Shown one piece after another: positions 1-5,769 of a stretch of DNA of 6,157 nucleotides. Every line of letters begins with the position of its first letter. Position 1 is the first letter of the stretch. The notes beneath the pieces are model-generated. The model was not told the DNA's origin. It made no database searches and saw only the letters and a list, made by a program, of their open reading frames with translations. This stretch comes from Gammaproteobacteria bacterium (GTDB lineage Bacteria > Pseudomonadota > Gammaproteobacteria > J113), in NCBI GenBank assembly GCA_003694425.1, contig RFJX01000171.1, positions 1 through 6,157 on the forward strand, read 5' to 3'. Made by a program: the position numbers and the translations under genes.

Positions 1-19
1 GCGGGACAGGAGCGGTAGG

Positions 20-730
20 ATGCGCCTGGTCGTCCGCCAGCATCGCCCGTTCCGCCAGCTGATCCTGTTCCTCCTGGGCGTGGTGCTGATCAGCGGTGGC
101 ATCTGGCTCTTTCTCGACTACGACCAGTGGGGCTACATCCAGCAACGCCTCGCGGCCAGTGCCCAGCGGCGCAGCCTGTGGGAGCAGAACCGGGCGCTGC
201 AGCAGGACAACGAGGCGCTGCGGGCACAGCTCGCCCGGTTCCGGCGTCAGGCCCAGATCCGGGATCGCGCCTTCGAGGAGATCAGGGAGAGCCTGACCGA
301 TCTGCAGCGGGACCATGCCCGGTTGCAGCGGGAGCTGGATTTCTACCACGACGTGCTCGGCAGCAGCGGCACGGGGCGCGGGCTGCGGCTGCTCGGTGTG
401 CACGTCTGGTCTGACGGCGAGGACGACCGTTATCGTTACGAGCTCGTGCTGGGCCATCTGGGCGAGGGGGCCCGCAGCCGCGTGGTGAAGGGGGAGGTCC
501 GGGTGCGCGTGGTCGGTGAACTCGAAGGCCGGCCCTACACCCTGGAGCCGGGACAGAAGGAGAGGGGTGAGCCGCTGCGCTTCACGGTGCGCAACTATCT
601 GCGGCTGGCCGGGGAACTGGATCTGCCGCCCGGCTTCGAGCCGAAGGAGCTGCGTCTGGCCCTGCGTCAGGAGAGCCCCGTGAAGGGCAGCGAGGAGGCG
701 TCGTTCCCCTGGCTGGAAGTGCTAAACTGA
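20..730 (+). CDS. Bitopic coiled-coil membrane protein, DUF6776-type
   Basis: Function unknown. The 236-residue product has a short basic N-terminus (MRLVVRQHRPFR), one hydrophobic membrane segment at about residues 13-32, and a charged coiled-coil-like stretch at about 45-110 rich in Q, E, R and L. A mixed alpha/beta C-terminal domain follows (about 120-236). The motif LQRELDFYHDVLG (residues 102-114) at the end of the coil and the later GELDLPPGFEP (198-208) resemble what I recall of the DUF6776 family, found beside bactofilin and erpA in many gammaproteobacteria. The basic N-terminus suggests it stays in the cytoplasm, with coil and C-terminal domain in the periplasm (inference). The ATG at 20 has AGGAG at 8-12, seven bases upstream. 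The reading frame stays open to the left edge, so a longer form cannot be excluded, though the Shine-Dalgarno favours this start. The bactofilin gene follows after 30 bases, probably in the same transcript. The assignment is by recognition only, without a search. Confidence 0.85.
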   Translation: MRLVVRQHRPFRQLILFLLGVVLISGGIWLFLDYDQWGYIQQRLAASAQRRSLWEQNRALQQDNEALRAQLARFRRQAQIRDRAFEEIRESLTDLQRDHARLQRELDFYHDVLGSSGTGRGLRLLGVHVWSDGEDDRYRYELVLGHLGEGARSRVVKGEVRVRVVGELEGRPYTLEPGQKERGEPLRFTVRNYLRLAGELDLPPGFEPKELRLALRQESPVKGSEEASFPWLEVLN

Positions 731-760
731 AACCCCAATCAGCGCCTGGAGGGGAGCGCC

Positions 761-1183
761 ATGTTCAAGAAACAGAAGAAGAGACGCGCCACCAAGGTCG
801 ATTCCCTGATCGGCCAGAGCTCCCTGGTACAGGGAGACATCCGTTTCACCGGCGGGCTTCATGTCGACGGCACGATCCGGGGCAACGTCATCGCCAATGA
901 CAGCGAGAGCTCGGTCCTGACCCTGAGCGACCGGGGCAACATCGAAGGCGAGGTCAGGGTCCCCTACGTGGTGATCAACGGCACGGTCAAGGGTGATGTC
1001 TATGCCTATCAGCATGTGGAGCTGGCACCGAACGCCCGGGTGGACGGCGACGTGCACTACAATCTGATAGAGATGGCCATGGGGGCTGAGGTGAATGGCA
1101 AGCTGGTGCACATCACCGAGGACGAACGCGCCAACCTGGCCCTCGAGCATGACCCGGGCGACAAACTGCTCGACAATACTTGA
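761..1183 (+). CDS. Bactofilin (polymer-forming cytoskeletal protein)
   Basis: This is a 140-residue bactofilin (formerly DUF583). Bactofilins polymerise without nucleotide into membrane-associated filaments and scaffold cell-wall enzymes or other polar and morphogenetic machinery. The N-terminus is strongly basic (MFKKQKKRRATK), which would suit contact with the inner membrane. The family signature appears at about residues 13-45: DSLIGQSSLVQGDIRFTGGL, then HVDGTIRGNV. After it come repeated short beta strands with G/N turns (IEGEVRV, VINGTVKGDV, NARVDGDVHY, AEVNGKLV) to about residue 117, as expected for the right-handed beta-helix core. A short acidic tail ends the protein. The length is normal for the small, single-domain type. 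GGAGGGGAG at 748-756 lies just upstream of the ATG. The gene sits 30 bases after the coiled-coil membrane protein gene, and an M23 peptidase lies about 1.5 kb away on the other strand, so a wall-shaping role is plausible but inferred. Confidence 0.95.
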   Translation: MFKKQKKRRATKVDSLIGQSSLVQGDIRFTGGLHVDGTIRGNVIANDSESSVLTLSDRGNIEGEVRVPYVVINGTVKGDVYAYQHVELAPNARVDGDVHYNLIEMAMGAEVNGKLVHITEDERANLALEHDPGDKLLDNT

Positions 1184-1208
1184 CCGCTGCGCTAGGTCAC
1201 CCTAAGCT
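1180..1208 (+). promoter_or_regulatory. Possible sigma-70 promoter for erpA
   Basis: TTGACC (1180-1185, five of six matches to the -35 consensus) overlaps the bactofilin stop codon and is followed after 17 bases by TAAGCT (1203-1208, three of six). The same pattern, TTGACC, 17 bases, then TAAGGT, occurs in front of the M23 peptidase gene. An imperfect dyad, GCTAGG (1191-1196) with CCTAAGC (1201-1207), overlaps the spacer and -10 and could be an operator. I see no convincing IscR-type site. Prediction from sequence only. It would give a 5' untranslated region of about 40 bases. Confidence 0.4.
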
Positions 1209-1231
1209 GATCCCATTCAACAGTCCAGACG

Positions 1232-1244
1232 CCGGCTGTGCCGG
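1232..1244 (+). promoter_or_regulatory. Small hairpin just upstream of the erpA ribosome binding site
   Basis: CCGGC (1232-1236) pairs perfectly with GCCGG (1240-1244) across a TGT loop. The stem abuts GCGAGG (1245-1250), the likely Shine-Dalgarno of erpA. In RNA it could keep the site exposed or modulate access to it. Five GC pairs arise readily by chance in sequence of this composition, so its function is unproven. Confidence 0.3.
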
Positions 1245-1256
1245 GCGAGGTAGATC

Positions 1257-1622
1257 ATGAGCAGCAACGCAGAGAGCATCGTCGAACAGGAACAGGCACC
1301 CGTGGTCTTCACCGAGGCCGCAGCCCGCAAGGTCAGGGATCTGATCGAGGAGGAGCAGGAGGAAGGGCTGAAGCTGCGCGTCTTCATCTCCGGCGGTGGC
1401 TGTTCCGGTTTCCAGTACGGCTTCACCTTCGACGAGAAGATCGAGGAGGGTGACACGGTGGTCGAGCGTGAGGGGGTTCAGCTTCTGATCGACCCCATGA
1501 GCATCCAGTACCTGGAGGGTGCCGAGATCGACTACAGGGAGGACCTCGAAGGCGCCCGTTTCGTCATCCGCAATCCCAATGCCAGCACCACCTGCGGCTG
1601 CGGCTCTTCGTTCAACGTCTGA
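1257..1622 (+). CDS. erpA: Iron-sulfur cluster insertion protein ErpA
   Basis: This is an A-type carrier that receives Fe-S clusters from the assembly machinery and hands them to apo-targets. In E. coli it supports the IspG and IspH enzymes of isoprenoid synthesis and several respiratory enzymes. The 121-residue product has the HesB/IscA fold signature with all three ligand cysteines: C49 in [13 protein letters not shown], and C113 and C115 in the C-terminal TTCGCGSSF. The sequence [15 protein letters not shown] (residues 79-93) and the ending [17 protein letters not shown] are characteristic of ErpA rather than IscA or SufA. Length fits the family (114 in E. coli), with a few extra acidic residues at the N-terminus. 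The ATG at 1257 is preceded by GCGAGG at 1245-1250. The gene converges with anmK, the stop codons being separated by only 7 bases. The conserved neighbourhood also supports the call. Confidence 0.97.
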   Translation: MSSNAESIVEQEQAPVVFTEAAARKVRDLIEEEQEEGLKLRVFISGGGCSGFQYGFTFDEKIEEGDTVVEREGVQLLIDPMSIQYLEGAEIDYREDLEGARFVIRNPNASTTCGCGSSFNV

Positions 1623-1624
1623 TT

Positions 1625-1646
1625 CGGTCTCAGGGCCGGTAGACCG
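1625..1646. terminator. Inverted repeat at the erpA/anmK convergent junction, possible weak bidirectional terminator
   Basis: CGGTCT (1625-1630) and AGACCG (1641-1646) form a perfect 6-bp stem around a 10-base loop. The repeat begins three bases after the erpA stop and overlaps the last codons of anmK. It is the only dyad I see where both transcripts need to end. Neither strand has a T tract after the stem, so it is not a canonical intrinsic terminator. It may instead stabilise 3' ends or be coincidental. Confidence 0.35.
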
Positions 1647-2730
1647 CTCCCAGCAAGACCCTGTGTGAGGCCCCGGTCACGGCGGGCAGGTTGGCCGGGC
1701 GCCCCTCCAGCCGCTCCCGTGCCAGCCAGGCGAAGGCCACCGCCTCCACCGCCTCGGCCGGTATCCCCCATTCCCCGCTGTCACGCAGCCTGATCTCCGG
1801 CAACGCCTCCTGAAGTTCACGGCACAGGGTCCGGTTGCGGGCCCCCCCGCCACAGAGGACCAGTTCGGTCACCCCGTTCTCCAGGAACGGGGCCAGAGAG
1901 TGGGCGATGGAGCGGGCGGTGAGCGCGGTCAGGGTGGCGGCCACGTCCCGGGGCGGCTCATCCCCTTCCAGCCGTGCCTCCAGCCAGCCGGAGTTGAACA
2001 GGTCGCGTCCGGTGCTCTTCGGCGGCGGGCGCCGGAAGAAGGGTTCATCCAGCAGCCGCTGCAACAGCCCTTCCAGGACCCGGCCGCCGGCGGCCCATTC
2101 ACCGTCGCGGTCGAACGCCTGCTGCAGGTGGCGGCGGCACCAGCCATCCAGCAGGCAGTTGCCCGGGCCGGTGTCGAACCCGGTCACCGGGTGGCCGGGG
2201 TCTGCCGGCAGCAGGCTGAGGTTGGCAATCCCCCCGATGTTGAGCACCGCGCGGCCGACCCCCCGTTCCCGGAACAGGAATTCGTGGAAGGCGGGGGTCA
2301 GGGGGGCGCCCTGGCCGCCGGCGGCGAGGTCCGCCCGGCGAAAGTCCGCGACGGTCGCGATCCCGGTGCGCACGGCGATACGGGCCGGGTCGCCTATCTG
2401 CAGCGTGAATCCCTCCCGCCCCTCGGGTGAGTGCAGGACGGTCTGCCCGTGACTGCCGATGGCGGCCACCCCGGCGCGCTCAAGACCGGCGTGTTCCAGC
2501 AGGGTCAGGGCGACGTCGGCGAAGAAATCACCCAGGGCTGCATCCAGGCGGGCGACCTCCTCCAGTGAGGGCCTGGTCTGCTGGGTCAGTTGAAGCCGCT
2601 GGCGCAGCCCGTCGGGAAAGGGCACGCAACGGAACGCCAGGAGTTCGGGCTGCCTTCCGGAGAAGCGGACCAGGGCCGCGTCGGCACCATCCATGCTGGT
2701 CCCGGAGAGCAGTCCCACAAAACAGGGCAC
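1630..2730 (-). CDS. anmK: Anhydro-N-acetylmuramic acid kinase
   Basis: AnmK hydrolyses and phosphorylates 1,6-anhydro-N-acetylmuramic acid with ATP to give MurNAc-6-phosphate, a cytoplasmic step of peptidoglycan recycling. The 366-residue product shows the full set of family motifs of this ASKHA-fold kinase: GLLSGTSMDG (residues 6-15), IGSHGQT (91-97), QIGDP (111-115), ADFRRADLAAGGQGAPLTP (128-146), NIGGIANLS (164-172), GFDTGPGN (184-191), PPKSTGRDLFN (236-246) and CGGGARN (293-299). D186 in GFDTGPGN corresponds to the catalytic aspartate described for P. aeruginosa AnmK. Length is normal. The start is GTG at 2730: it gives the usual distance to GTSMDG, and the first downstream ATG lies inside that motif. 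I see no good Shine-Dalgarno, but the upstream M23 gene ends five bases before the GTG, so translational coupling is likely. The gene is intact. Confidence 0.97.
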   Translation of the reverse strand: MPCFVGLLSGTSMDGADAALVRFSGRQPELLAFRCVPFPDGLRQRLQLTQQTRPSLEEVARLDAALGDFFADVALTLLEHAGLERAGVAAIGSHGQTVLHSPEGREGFTLQIGDPARIAVRTGIATVADFRRADLAAGGQGAPLTPAFHEFLFRERGVGRAVLNIGGIANLSLLPADPGHPVTGFDTGPGNCLLDGWCRRHLQQAFDRDGEWAAGGRVLEGLLQRLLDEPFFRRPPPKSTGRDLFNSGWLEARLEGDEPPRDVAATLTALTARSIAHSLAPFLENGVTELVLCGGGARNRTLCRELQEALPEIRLRDSGEWGIPAEAVEAVAFAWLARERLEGRPANLPAVTGASHRVLLGAVYRP

Positions 2731-2735
2731 GGGCG

Positions 2736-4160
2736 TCAGTGCAATGCCGCTACCCGCCGCCCACCATCGATCTGTTCAAGGCGGGCAAGCAACGGGGCGG
2801 TCTTGGCGCGGAAGTCGGTCAGGTAGTCCCTTGGCAGGGGTCGTGCCCGGGGCAGCCGCACCTTGAGTGGGTCCTTGTGTACCCCGTTGACCCGGAACTC
2901 GTAGTGCAGATGGGGACCGGTGGCCAGGCCGCTCTTGCCGACATAGGCGATGACCTGGCCCTGGCGGACTCTCTTGCCCCGGCGGATCCCGCGGGCGAAC
3001 CGGTGAAGGTGGCCGTAAAGGGTGCTGTAGACGCCGCCGTGCTGGATGATGACCACCTTTCCGTAGCCCCCCTTGCCGCCGGCGAAGACCACCTTGCCGT
3101 CTCCGGTCGCCTTCACCGGCGTGCCGATGGGGGCGGCATAGTCGACCCCCTTGTGGGCGCGGATCCGGTTGAGGATGGGGTGACGCCGCTTCAGATTGAA
3201 GCGGGAACTGATCCGCGAGAACTTGACCGGGGTCCTGAGGAAGGCCTTGCGCAGGCTGTGACCCTCCGGGTCATAGTAGTCGGTATATCCCTTCGGATCC
3301 GTATAGCGCAGGGCCTGATAGCCATGCCCCTGATTGGTGAAGCGGGCAGCCAGGATCCGGCCGTCACCGAACTTGCGGCCATCCAGCCAGAGTTCCTCGA
3401 AGACCACGGCGTAGCTGTCCCCCTTGCGGATGTCGAGGGCGAAATCGATATCCCAGCCGAAGATCTCGGTGAGCTGCATGATGAGGTTGTCCGACAGCCC
3501 GGCAGCCTGGGCGGAGAGGAAGAGCGAATCGTCAATGATTCCGCTGCGCTCCACCAGACGCCGCTCCGGTTCCCGTGTCTCTTCCCGGATTGTGTATTCC
3601 TGCCCGGCGCGCCGCAGATGGAGCCGGTAGGTGGGGCTGGGTTCGTAGACAAGCCCGGCCAGCCCCTGATCGTCGATCAGAAAGCGCAGCTTTTCTCCTG
3701 GCATGAGGTGTCTGAGCCGCAGGGCCTTGTCACCGAGGGCAAGGATCCGTTGCAGCTCGCCTGCGCTCAGGCCCATGCGTTTGAAGATCAGGGCGAGGTT
3801 GTCGCCGGGACGGACGGAGACCCCGGTCCAGTTTTCCTCCTCCACTTCCCCGGCGACGGGCTCCTCCCTGTGCTCCTCCCGGGAGACGGGGCGGACCACC
3901 ATCGGCTCGAAGGGAAGCCGCTGCTTCACGGCAGGTTCCGGAGTATCCGGCTTCTCATCCTGTGCCGGAAGCAGGACGATCCTGCTGGCAGTATGCCGGA
4001 CCTGGGGAGGAGGCTCGGGAGAGTGCCGTGATGGCGCTATCAGATAGGTGGCGAGAACGAGTGCCGGGACGAGGAGGAGCAGCAGGGACAAGCGTCCCGG
4101 CCGAGTCCTTCGCTTCAGCGGTGTCCCCTGATTGATTGTCGTTCTGCTTCTGCCGTACAT
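2736..4160 (-). CDS. mepM: M23 family peptidoglycan DD-metalloendopeptidase (MepM/YebA-like)
   Basis: Predicted inner-membrane-anchored periplasmic zinc endopeptidase that cuts peptide cross-links in peptidoglycan, making room for new strands. The 474-residue protein has, in order, a basic cytoplasmic N-terminus (1-23), one membrane anchor (about 24-41) and a proline- and acid-rich linker (about 42-110). An OapA/LysM-like domain follows (about 112-165, [17 protein letters not shown]), then a Csd3-type second domain (about 205-320) and the M23/LytM domain (about 330-430). Zinc ligands are visible as H336 and D340 in [10 protein letters not shown] and H419 in GPHLHYEF. H384 (LYGHLH) and H417 are the expected catalytic histidines, so the site looks complete. 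The ATG at 4160 is the only start available, because an in-frame stop lies at 4185-4187. The Shine-Dalgarno is poor. The gene is first in a leftward operon with anmK. The orthology behind the mepM symbol rests on domain order. Exact substrate preference cannot be read from sequence. Confidence 0.93.
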   Translation of the reverse strand: MYGRSRTTINQGTPLKRRTRPGRLSLLLLLVPALVLATYLIAPSRHSPEPPPQVRHTASRIVLLPAQDEKPDTPEPAVKQRLPFEPMVVRPVSREEHREEPVAGEVEEENWTGVSVRPGDNLALIFKRMGLSAGELQRILALGDKALRLRHLMPGEKLRFLIDDQGLAGLVYEPSPTYRLHLRRAGQEYTIREETREPERRLVERSGIIDDSLFLSAQAAGLSDNLIMQLTEIFGWDIDFALDIRKGDSYAVVFEELWLDGRKFGDGRILAARFTNQGHGYQALRYTDPKGYTDYYDPEGHSLRKAFLRTPVKFSRISSRFNLKRRHPILNRIRAHKGVDYAAPIGTPVKATGDGKVVFAGGKGGYGKVVIIQHGGVYSTLYGHLHRFARGIRRGKRVRQGQVIAYVGKSGLATGPHLHYEFRVNGVHKDPLKVRLPRARPLPRDYLTDFRAKTAPLLARLEQIDGGRRVAALH

Positions 4161-4187
4161 GGATGCCGCTGCCGGAAGTCCACGCTA

Positions 4188-4216
4188 ACCTTAATGGGAG
4201 GCGTCAGGCGGGTCAA
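4188..4216 (-). promoter_or_regulatory. Likely sigma-70 promoter for the mepM-anmK operon
   Basis: On the minus strand TTGACC (+ coordinates 4211-4216) is followed after 17 bases by TAAGGT (4188-4193). The -35 matches five of six consensus positions and the -10 three of six. Transcription would begin near 4181, giving a leader of only about 20 bases before the ATG at 4160. That short leader fits the lack of a strong Shine-Dalgarno. The position in the divergent gap is right, but no experimental evidence is available. Confidence 0.5.
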
Positions 4217-4242
4217 TGGGGCAGCAGAGCCCTCGCCGACAA

Positions 4243-4255
4243 AATGTTGCACATT
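4243..4255. repeat. Perfect inverted repeat, operator-like, upstream of tyrS
   Basis: AATGT (4243-4247) and ACATT (4251-4255) form a perfect dyad around TGC. It overlaps the candidate tyrS -35 and lies about 30 bases upstream of the mepM -35, so a bound regulator could affect either gene. It does not match the TyrR, FNR, CRP or DnaA consensus sequences that I know. A 5-bp dyad can arise by chance. Confidence 0.35.
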
Positions 4256-4275
4256 CGGGTGCGGCTATTTAGTCT
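4247..4275 (+). promoter_or_regulatory. Weak candidate promoter for tyrS
   Basis: TTGCAC (4247-4252) and TAGTCT (4270-4275) are 17 bases apart, each matching the sigma-70 consensus at three of six positions. This is the best-placed pair I find between the divergent start codons and would give a leader of about 30 bases. The -35 lies inside a perfect dyad (4243-4255). Because the match is poor, the true promoter could lie elsewhere in 4161-4300. Confidence 0.3.
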
Positions 4276-4295
4276 TTGCGCCGCCATCCCCAACC

Positions 4296-4301
4296 AGGAA
4301 G
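4296..4301 (+). promoter_or_regulatory. Ribosome binding site that fixes the tyrS start
   Basis: AGGAAG ends nine bases before the ATG at 4311. The same frame is open back to an ATG at 4194, but that would add 39 residues with no resemblance to tyrosyl-tRNA synthetase. It would also begin upstream of the candidate promoter. The Shine-Dalgarno therefore selects the ATG at 4311. Confidence 0.8.
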
Positions 4302-4310
4302 CAGCGGCCC

Positions 4311-5534
4311 ATGGAACAGCAGATCGAGATCATCCGGCGCGGCACCGTCGAGATCCTTCCGGAGGAGGAACTGCCGAAGAAACTGGCCCTGGGACGGCCA
4401 TTGCGGGTGAAGGCGGGCTTCGACCCCACCGCTCCGGACCTGCACCTGGGGCACACGGTACTGCTGAACAAGCTGCGCCAGTTCCAGGAGCTGGGCCACG
4501 AAGTACTGTTCCTGATCGGCGACTTCACCGGGATGATAGGGGATCCCACCGGCAAGAATGCGACCCGTCCGCCGCTGACCCGTGACGAGGTGATCGAGAA
4601 CGCACGGACCTACGAGGAACAGATCTACAAGGTCCTCTCCCCCGAACGGACCCTGGTGATGTTCAATTCCAGCTGGATGGGAGAGATGAAGGCGGCGGAC
4701 CTGATCTCGCTGGCGGCAAGATACACCGTGGCCCGGATGCTGGAACGGGATGATTTCCACCAACGCTACCGCTCCGGTCAGCCCATCGCCATCCACGAGT
4801 TCCTCTATCCCCTGATCCAGGGCTACGACTCGGTCGCGATGCGGGCAGACGTGGAACTCGGCGGCACCGATCAGAAATTCAACCTGCTGATGGGACGGCA
4901 CATCCAGGAGTCCTACGGTCAGTCCCCGCAGGTGATCATCACCATGCCCCTGCTCGAAGGGCTGGATGGGGTCCAGAAGATGTCCAAGTCGCTGGGCAAC
5001 TACGTGGGCATCACCGAGCCGCCGGAAGAGATGTTCGGCAAGCTGATGTCCATCTCCGATGAGCTGATGTGGCGCTACTTCGAGTTGCTGAGTTTCCGCC
5101 CGATGACCGAGATCGAGCAGATGCGCCGGGCCTGCGAGGAGGGGGCAAATCCCCGGGACTGCAAGATAGAACTCGCCATCGAGATCATCAGCCGCTTCCA
5201 TTCGGCCGAGGCGGCCCGGCGGGCGGCCGAGGAGTTCCACAGCAGGTTCCGCCAGGGGGCCCTGCCATCGGAGCTCCCGGAGGTCACCATCCCGGTGGGG
5301 GCAGAGGGCATCGGCCTGCCGCGCCTGCTCAGGGAATCGGGGCTGACCTCCAGCACCTCAGAGGCGAACCGGATGCTCCGCCAGGGGGCGGTGCGGGTGG
5401 ACGGCGAGCGGGTCAGTGACCGCGAACGGAGCTTCACCGCCGGAGAGGAGCACATCGTCCAGGTAGGCAAGCGGCGGGTGGCCCGGGTCAGGCTGGAGCA
5501 GGGCACTCCGGGAGCGCCCACGGAGCAGGGATGA
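4311..5534 (+). CDS. tyrS: Tyrosyl-tRNA synthetase (TyrZ/TyrS2 type)
   Basis: This cytoplasmic class I synthetase charges tRNA-Tyr with tyrosine using ATP. The 407-residue product has the HIGH-type motif as HLGH (residues 45-48, in [14 protein letters not shown]). Tyrosine and tRNA-binding signatures include QGYDSV (170-175) and [10 protein letters not shown] (182-191). The second catalytic motif is KMSKS (223-227). The C-terminal S4-like RNA-binding domain spans about 334-394. KMSKS, rather than the KFGKS/KFGKT of E. coli TyrS, together with a length near 400, places it in the TyrZ (TyrS2) branch, the type P. aeruginosa carries as tyrZ beside an rRNA operon. The ATG at 4311 is chosen over an in-frame ATG at 4194 because it has AGGAAG at 4296-4301 and gives the usual N-terminus. 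A short low-complexity tail ([10 protein letters not shown]) follows the S4 domain. The stop runs directly into the rRNA promoter with no terminator visible between them. Confidence 0.97.
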   Translation: MEQQIEIIRRGTVEILPEEELPKKLALGRPLRVKAGFDPTAPDLHLGHTVLLNKLRQFQELGHEVLFLIGDFTGMIGDPTGKNATRPPLTRDEVIENARTYEEQIYKVLSPERTLVMFNSSWMGEMKAADLISLAARYTVARMLERDDFHQRYRSGQPIAIHEFLYPLIQGYDSVAMRADVELGGTDQKFNLLMGRHIQESYGQSPQVIITMPLLEGLDGVQKMSKSLGNYVGITEPPEEMFGKLMSISDELMWRYFELLSFRPMTEIEQMRRACEEGANPRDCKIELAIEIISRFHSAEAARRAAEEFHSRFRQGALPSELPEVTIPVGAEGIGLPRLLRESGLTSSTSEANRMLRQGAVRVDGERVSDRERSFTAGEEHIVQVGKRRVARVRLEQGTPGAPTEQG

Positions 5535-5581
5535 AAAAATTTTCCGGAGGGTGTTGACGCGGCCTCTTCCGGGTGTATAAT
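5534..5581 (+). promoter_or_regulatory. Strong rRNA (P1-like) promoter with UP-like A/T tract
   Basis: TTGACG (5554-5559) and a consensus TATAAT (5576-5581) are separated by 16 bases. Upstream, an A/T run (5534-5543, AAAAAATTTT) lies where an UP element would contact the RNA polymerase alpha subunit, and it touches the tyrS stop codon. The bases after the -10, GCGCGTCC, form a GC-rich discriminator, as in E. coli rrnB P1, where TATAATGCGC also occurs. By established knowledge such promoters are growth-rate dependent and shut down by ppGpp/DksA. Transcription is expected to start near 5588-5592. I see no second (P2) promoter in the leader. Confidence 0.88.
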
Positions 5582-5591
5582 GCGCGTCCTC

Positions 5592-5613
5592 GTTGGGGAG
5601 ATGCATCCCCAGC
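5592..5613 (+). promoter_or_regulatory. boxB-like hairpin of the rRNA leader
   Basis: TGGGGA (5594-5599) pairs perfectly with TCCCCA (5606-5611) around the loop GATGCA. A T-G wobble and one more G-C pair extend the stem to 5592-5613. The hairpin lies at the very start of the transcript and directly precedes boxA, as boxB does in E. coli rrn leaders, where these elements recruit the Nus antitermination complex. Confidence 0.7.
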
Positions 5614-5615
5614 CC

Positions 5616-5626
5616 GCTCTTTAAAA
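5616..5626 (+). promoter_or_regulatory. boxA antitermination element
   Basis: GCTCTTTAAAA closely matches the E. coli rrn boxA core GCTCTTTAACA. By established knowledge the RNA form binds NusB-S10 (NusE) and lets RNA polymerase pass Rho-dependent termination sites in untranslated rRNA. The order hairpin, boxA, boxC is preserved. Confidence 0.85.
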
Positions 5627-5645
5627 GATTGAAAATCAAGCAATT

Positions 5646-5656
5646 TGTGTGGGCGC
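5646..5656 (+). promoter_or_regulatory. boxC-like element of the rRNA leader
   Basis: TGTGTGGGCGC matches the boxC motif of gammaproteobacterial rRNA leaders (TGTGTGGGCAC in E. coli) except for one base. It lies about 20 bases after boxA, the expected arrangement. Its role in antitermination is less well established than that of boxA. Confidence 0.7.
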
Positions 5657-5673
5657 TTGCGTGGAAGAAGGGG

Positions 5674-5761
5674 CCTGCCATCGAAGAAACTTCGATGGAG
5701 AGGCTCAGCTTCCGCTGAGTGTCGATTCCATCGAGCCAAGATTTGCTGCCTCAAGCAGCAA
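5674..5761 (+). repeat. Run of hairpins in the 16S leader before the mature 5' end
   Basis: Four perfect stems follow one another. The first pairs 5678-5686 with 5690-5698 (9 bp, AAA loop) and is extended by CCT/AGG (5674-5676, 5701-5703) across a small internal loop. The second pairs CTCAGC (5704-5709) with GCTGAG (5714-5719) around TTCC. The third pairs TCGAT (5722-5726) with ATCGA (5730-5734). The fourth pairs TTGCTGC (5743-5749) with GCAGCAA (5755-5761). By analogy the leader should also contain a strand that pairs with the 16S 3' trailer to form the RNase III processing stem, but the trailer is outside the window. The local stems may therefore be alternatives or intermediates. Confidence 0.75.
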
Positions 5762-5769
5762 TCAAACTT

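Noticed and set aside
1..18. Possible last codons of an upstream gene (frame 1 ends in TAG at 16-18, overlapping the ribosome site of the first gene)
   Set aside because: Five codons are too few to identify. argC lies upstream in Pseudomonas as I recall, but nothing here proves it.
2427..4031. A 534-codon open frame on the + strand opposite anmK and the M23 gene
   Set aside because: Both minus-strand genes have complete family motifs. The + frame has no recognisable domain and begins inside anmK without a ribosome site. Long antisense frames are common in GC-rich coding DNA.
4243..4255. DnaA box or sigma-54 site around TGTTGCACA
   Set aside because: It differs from the DnaA box consensus at several positions, and the GG/GC spacing needed for sigma-54 is absent.
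4194..4310. N-terminal extension of tyrS from the ATG at 4194
   Set aside because: The 39 added residues do not resemble the enzyme, the ATG at 4311 has a proper ribosome site, and the extension would overlap the candidate promoter.
4269..5240. A 323-codon open frame on the minus strand opposite tyrS
   Set aside because: tyrS is unmistakable on the + strand. The minus frame shows no recognisable motifs and is a codon-bias shadow.
5531..5557. Tiny frame starting at the ATG that overlaps the tyrS stop (ATGA) and ending after eight codons
   Set aside because: It lies entirely in the rRNA promoter A/T tract and -35 and has no ribosome site of its own.
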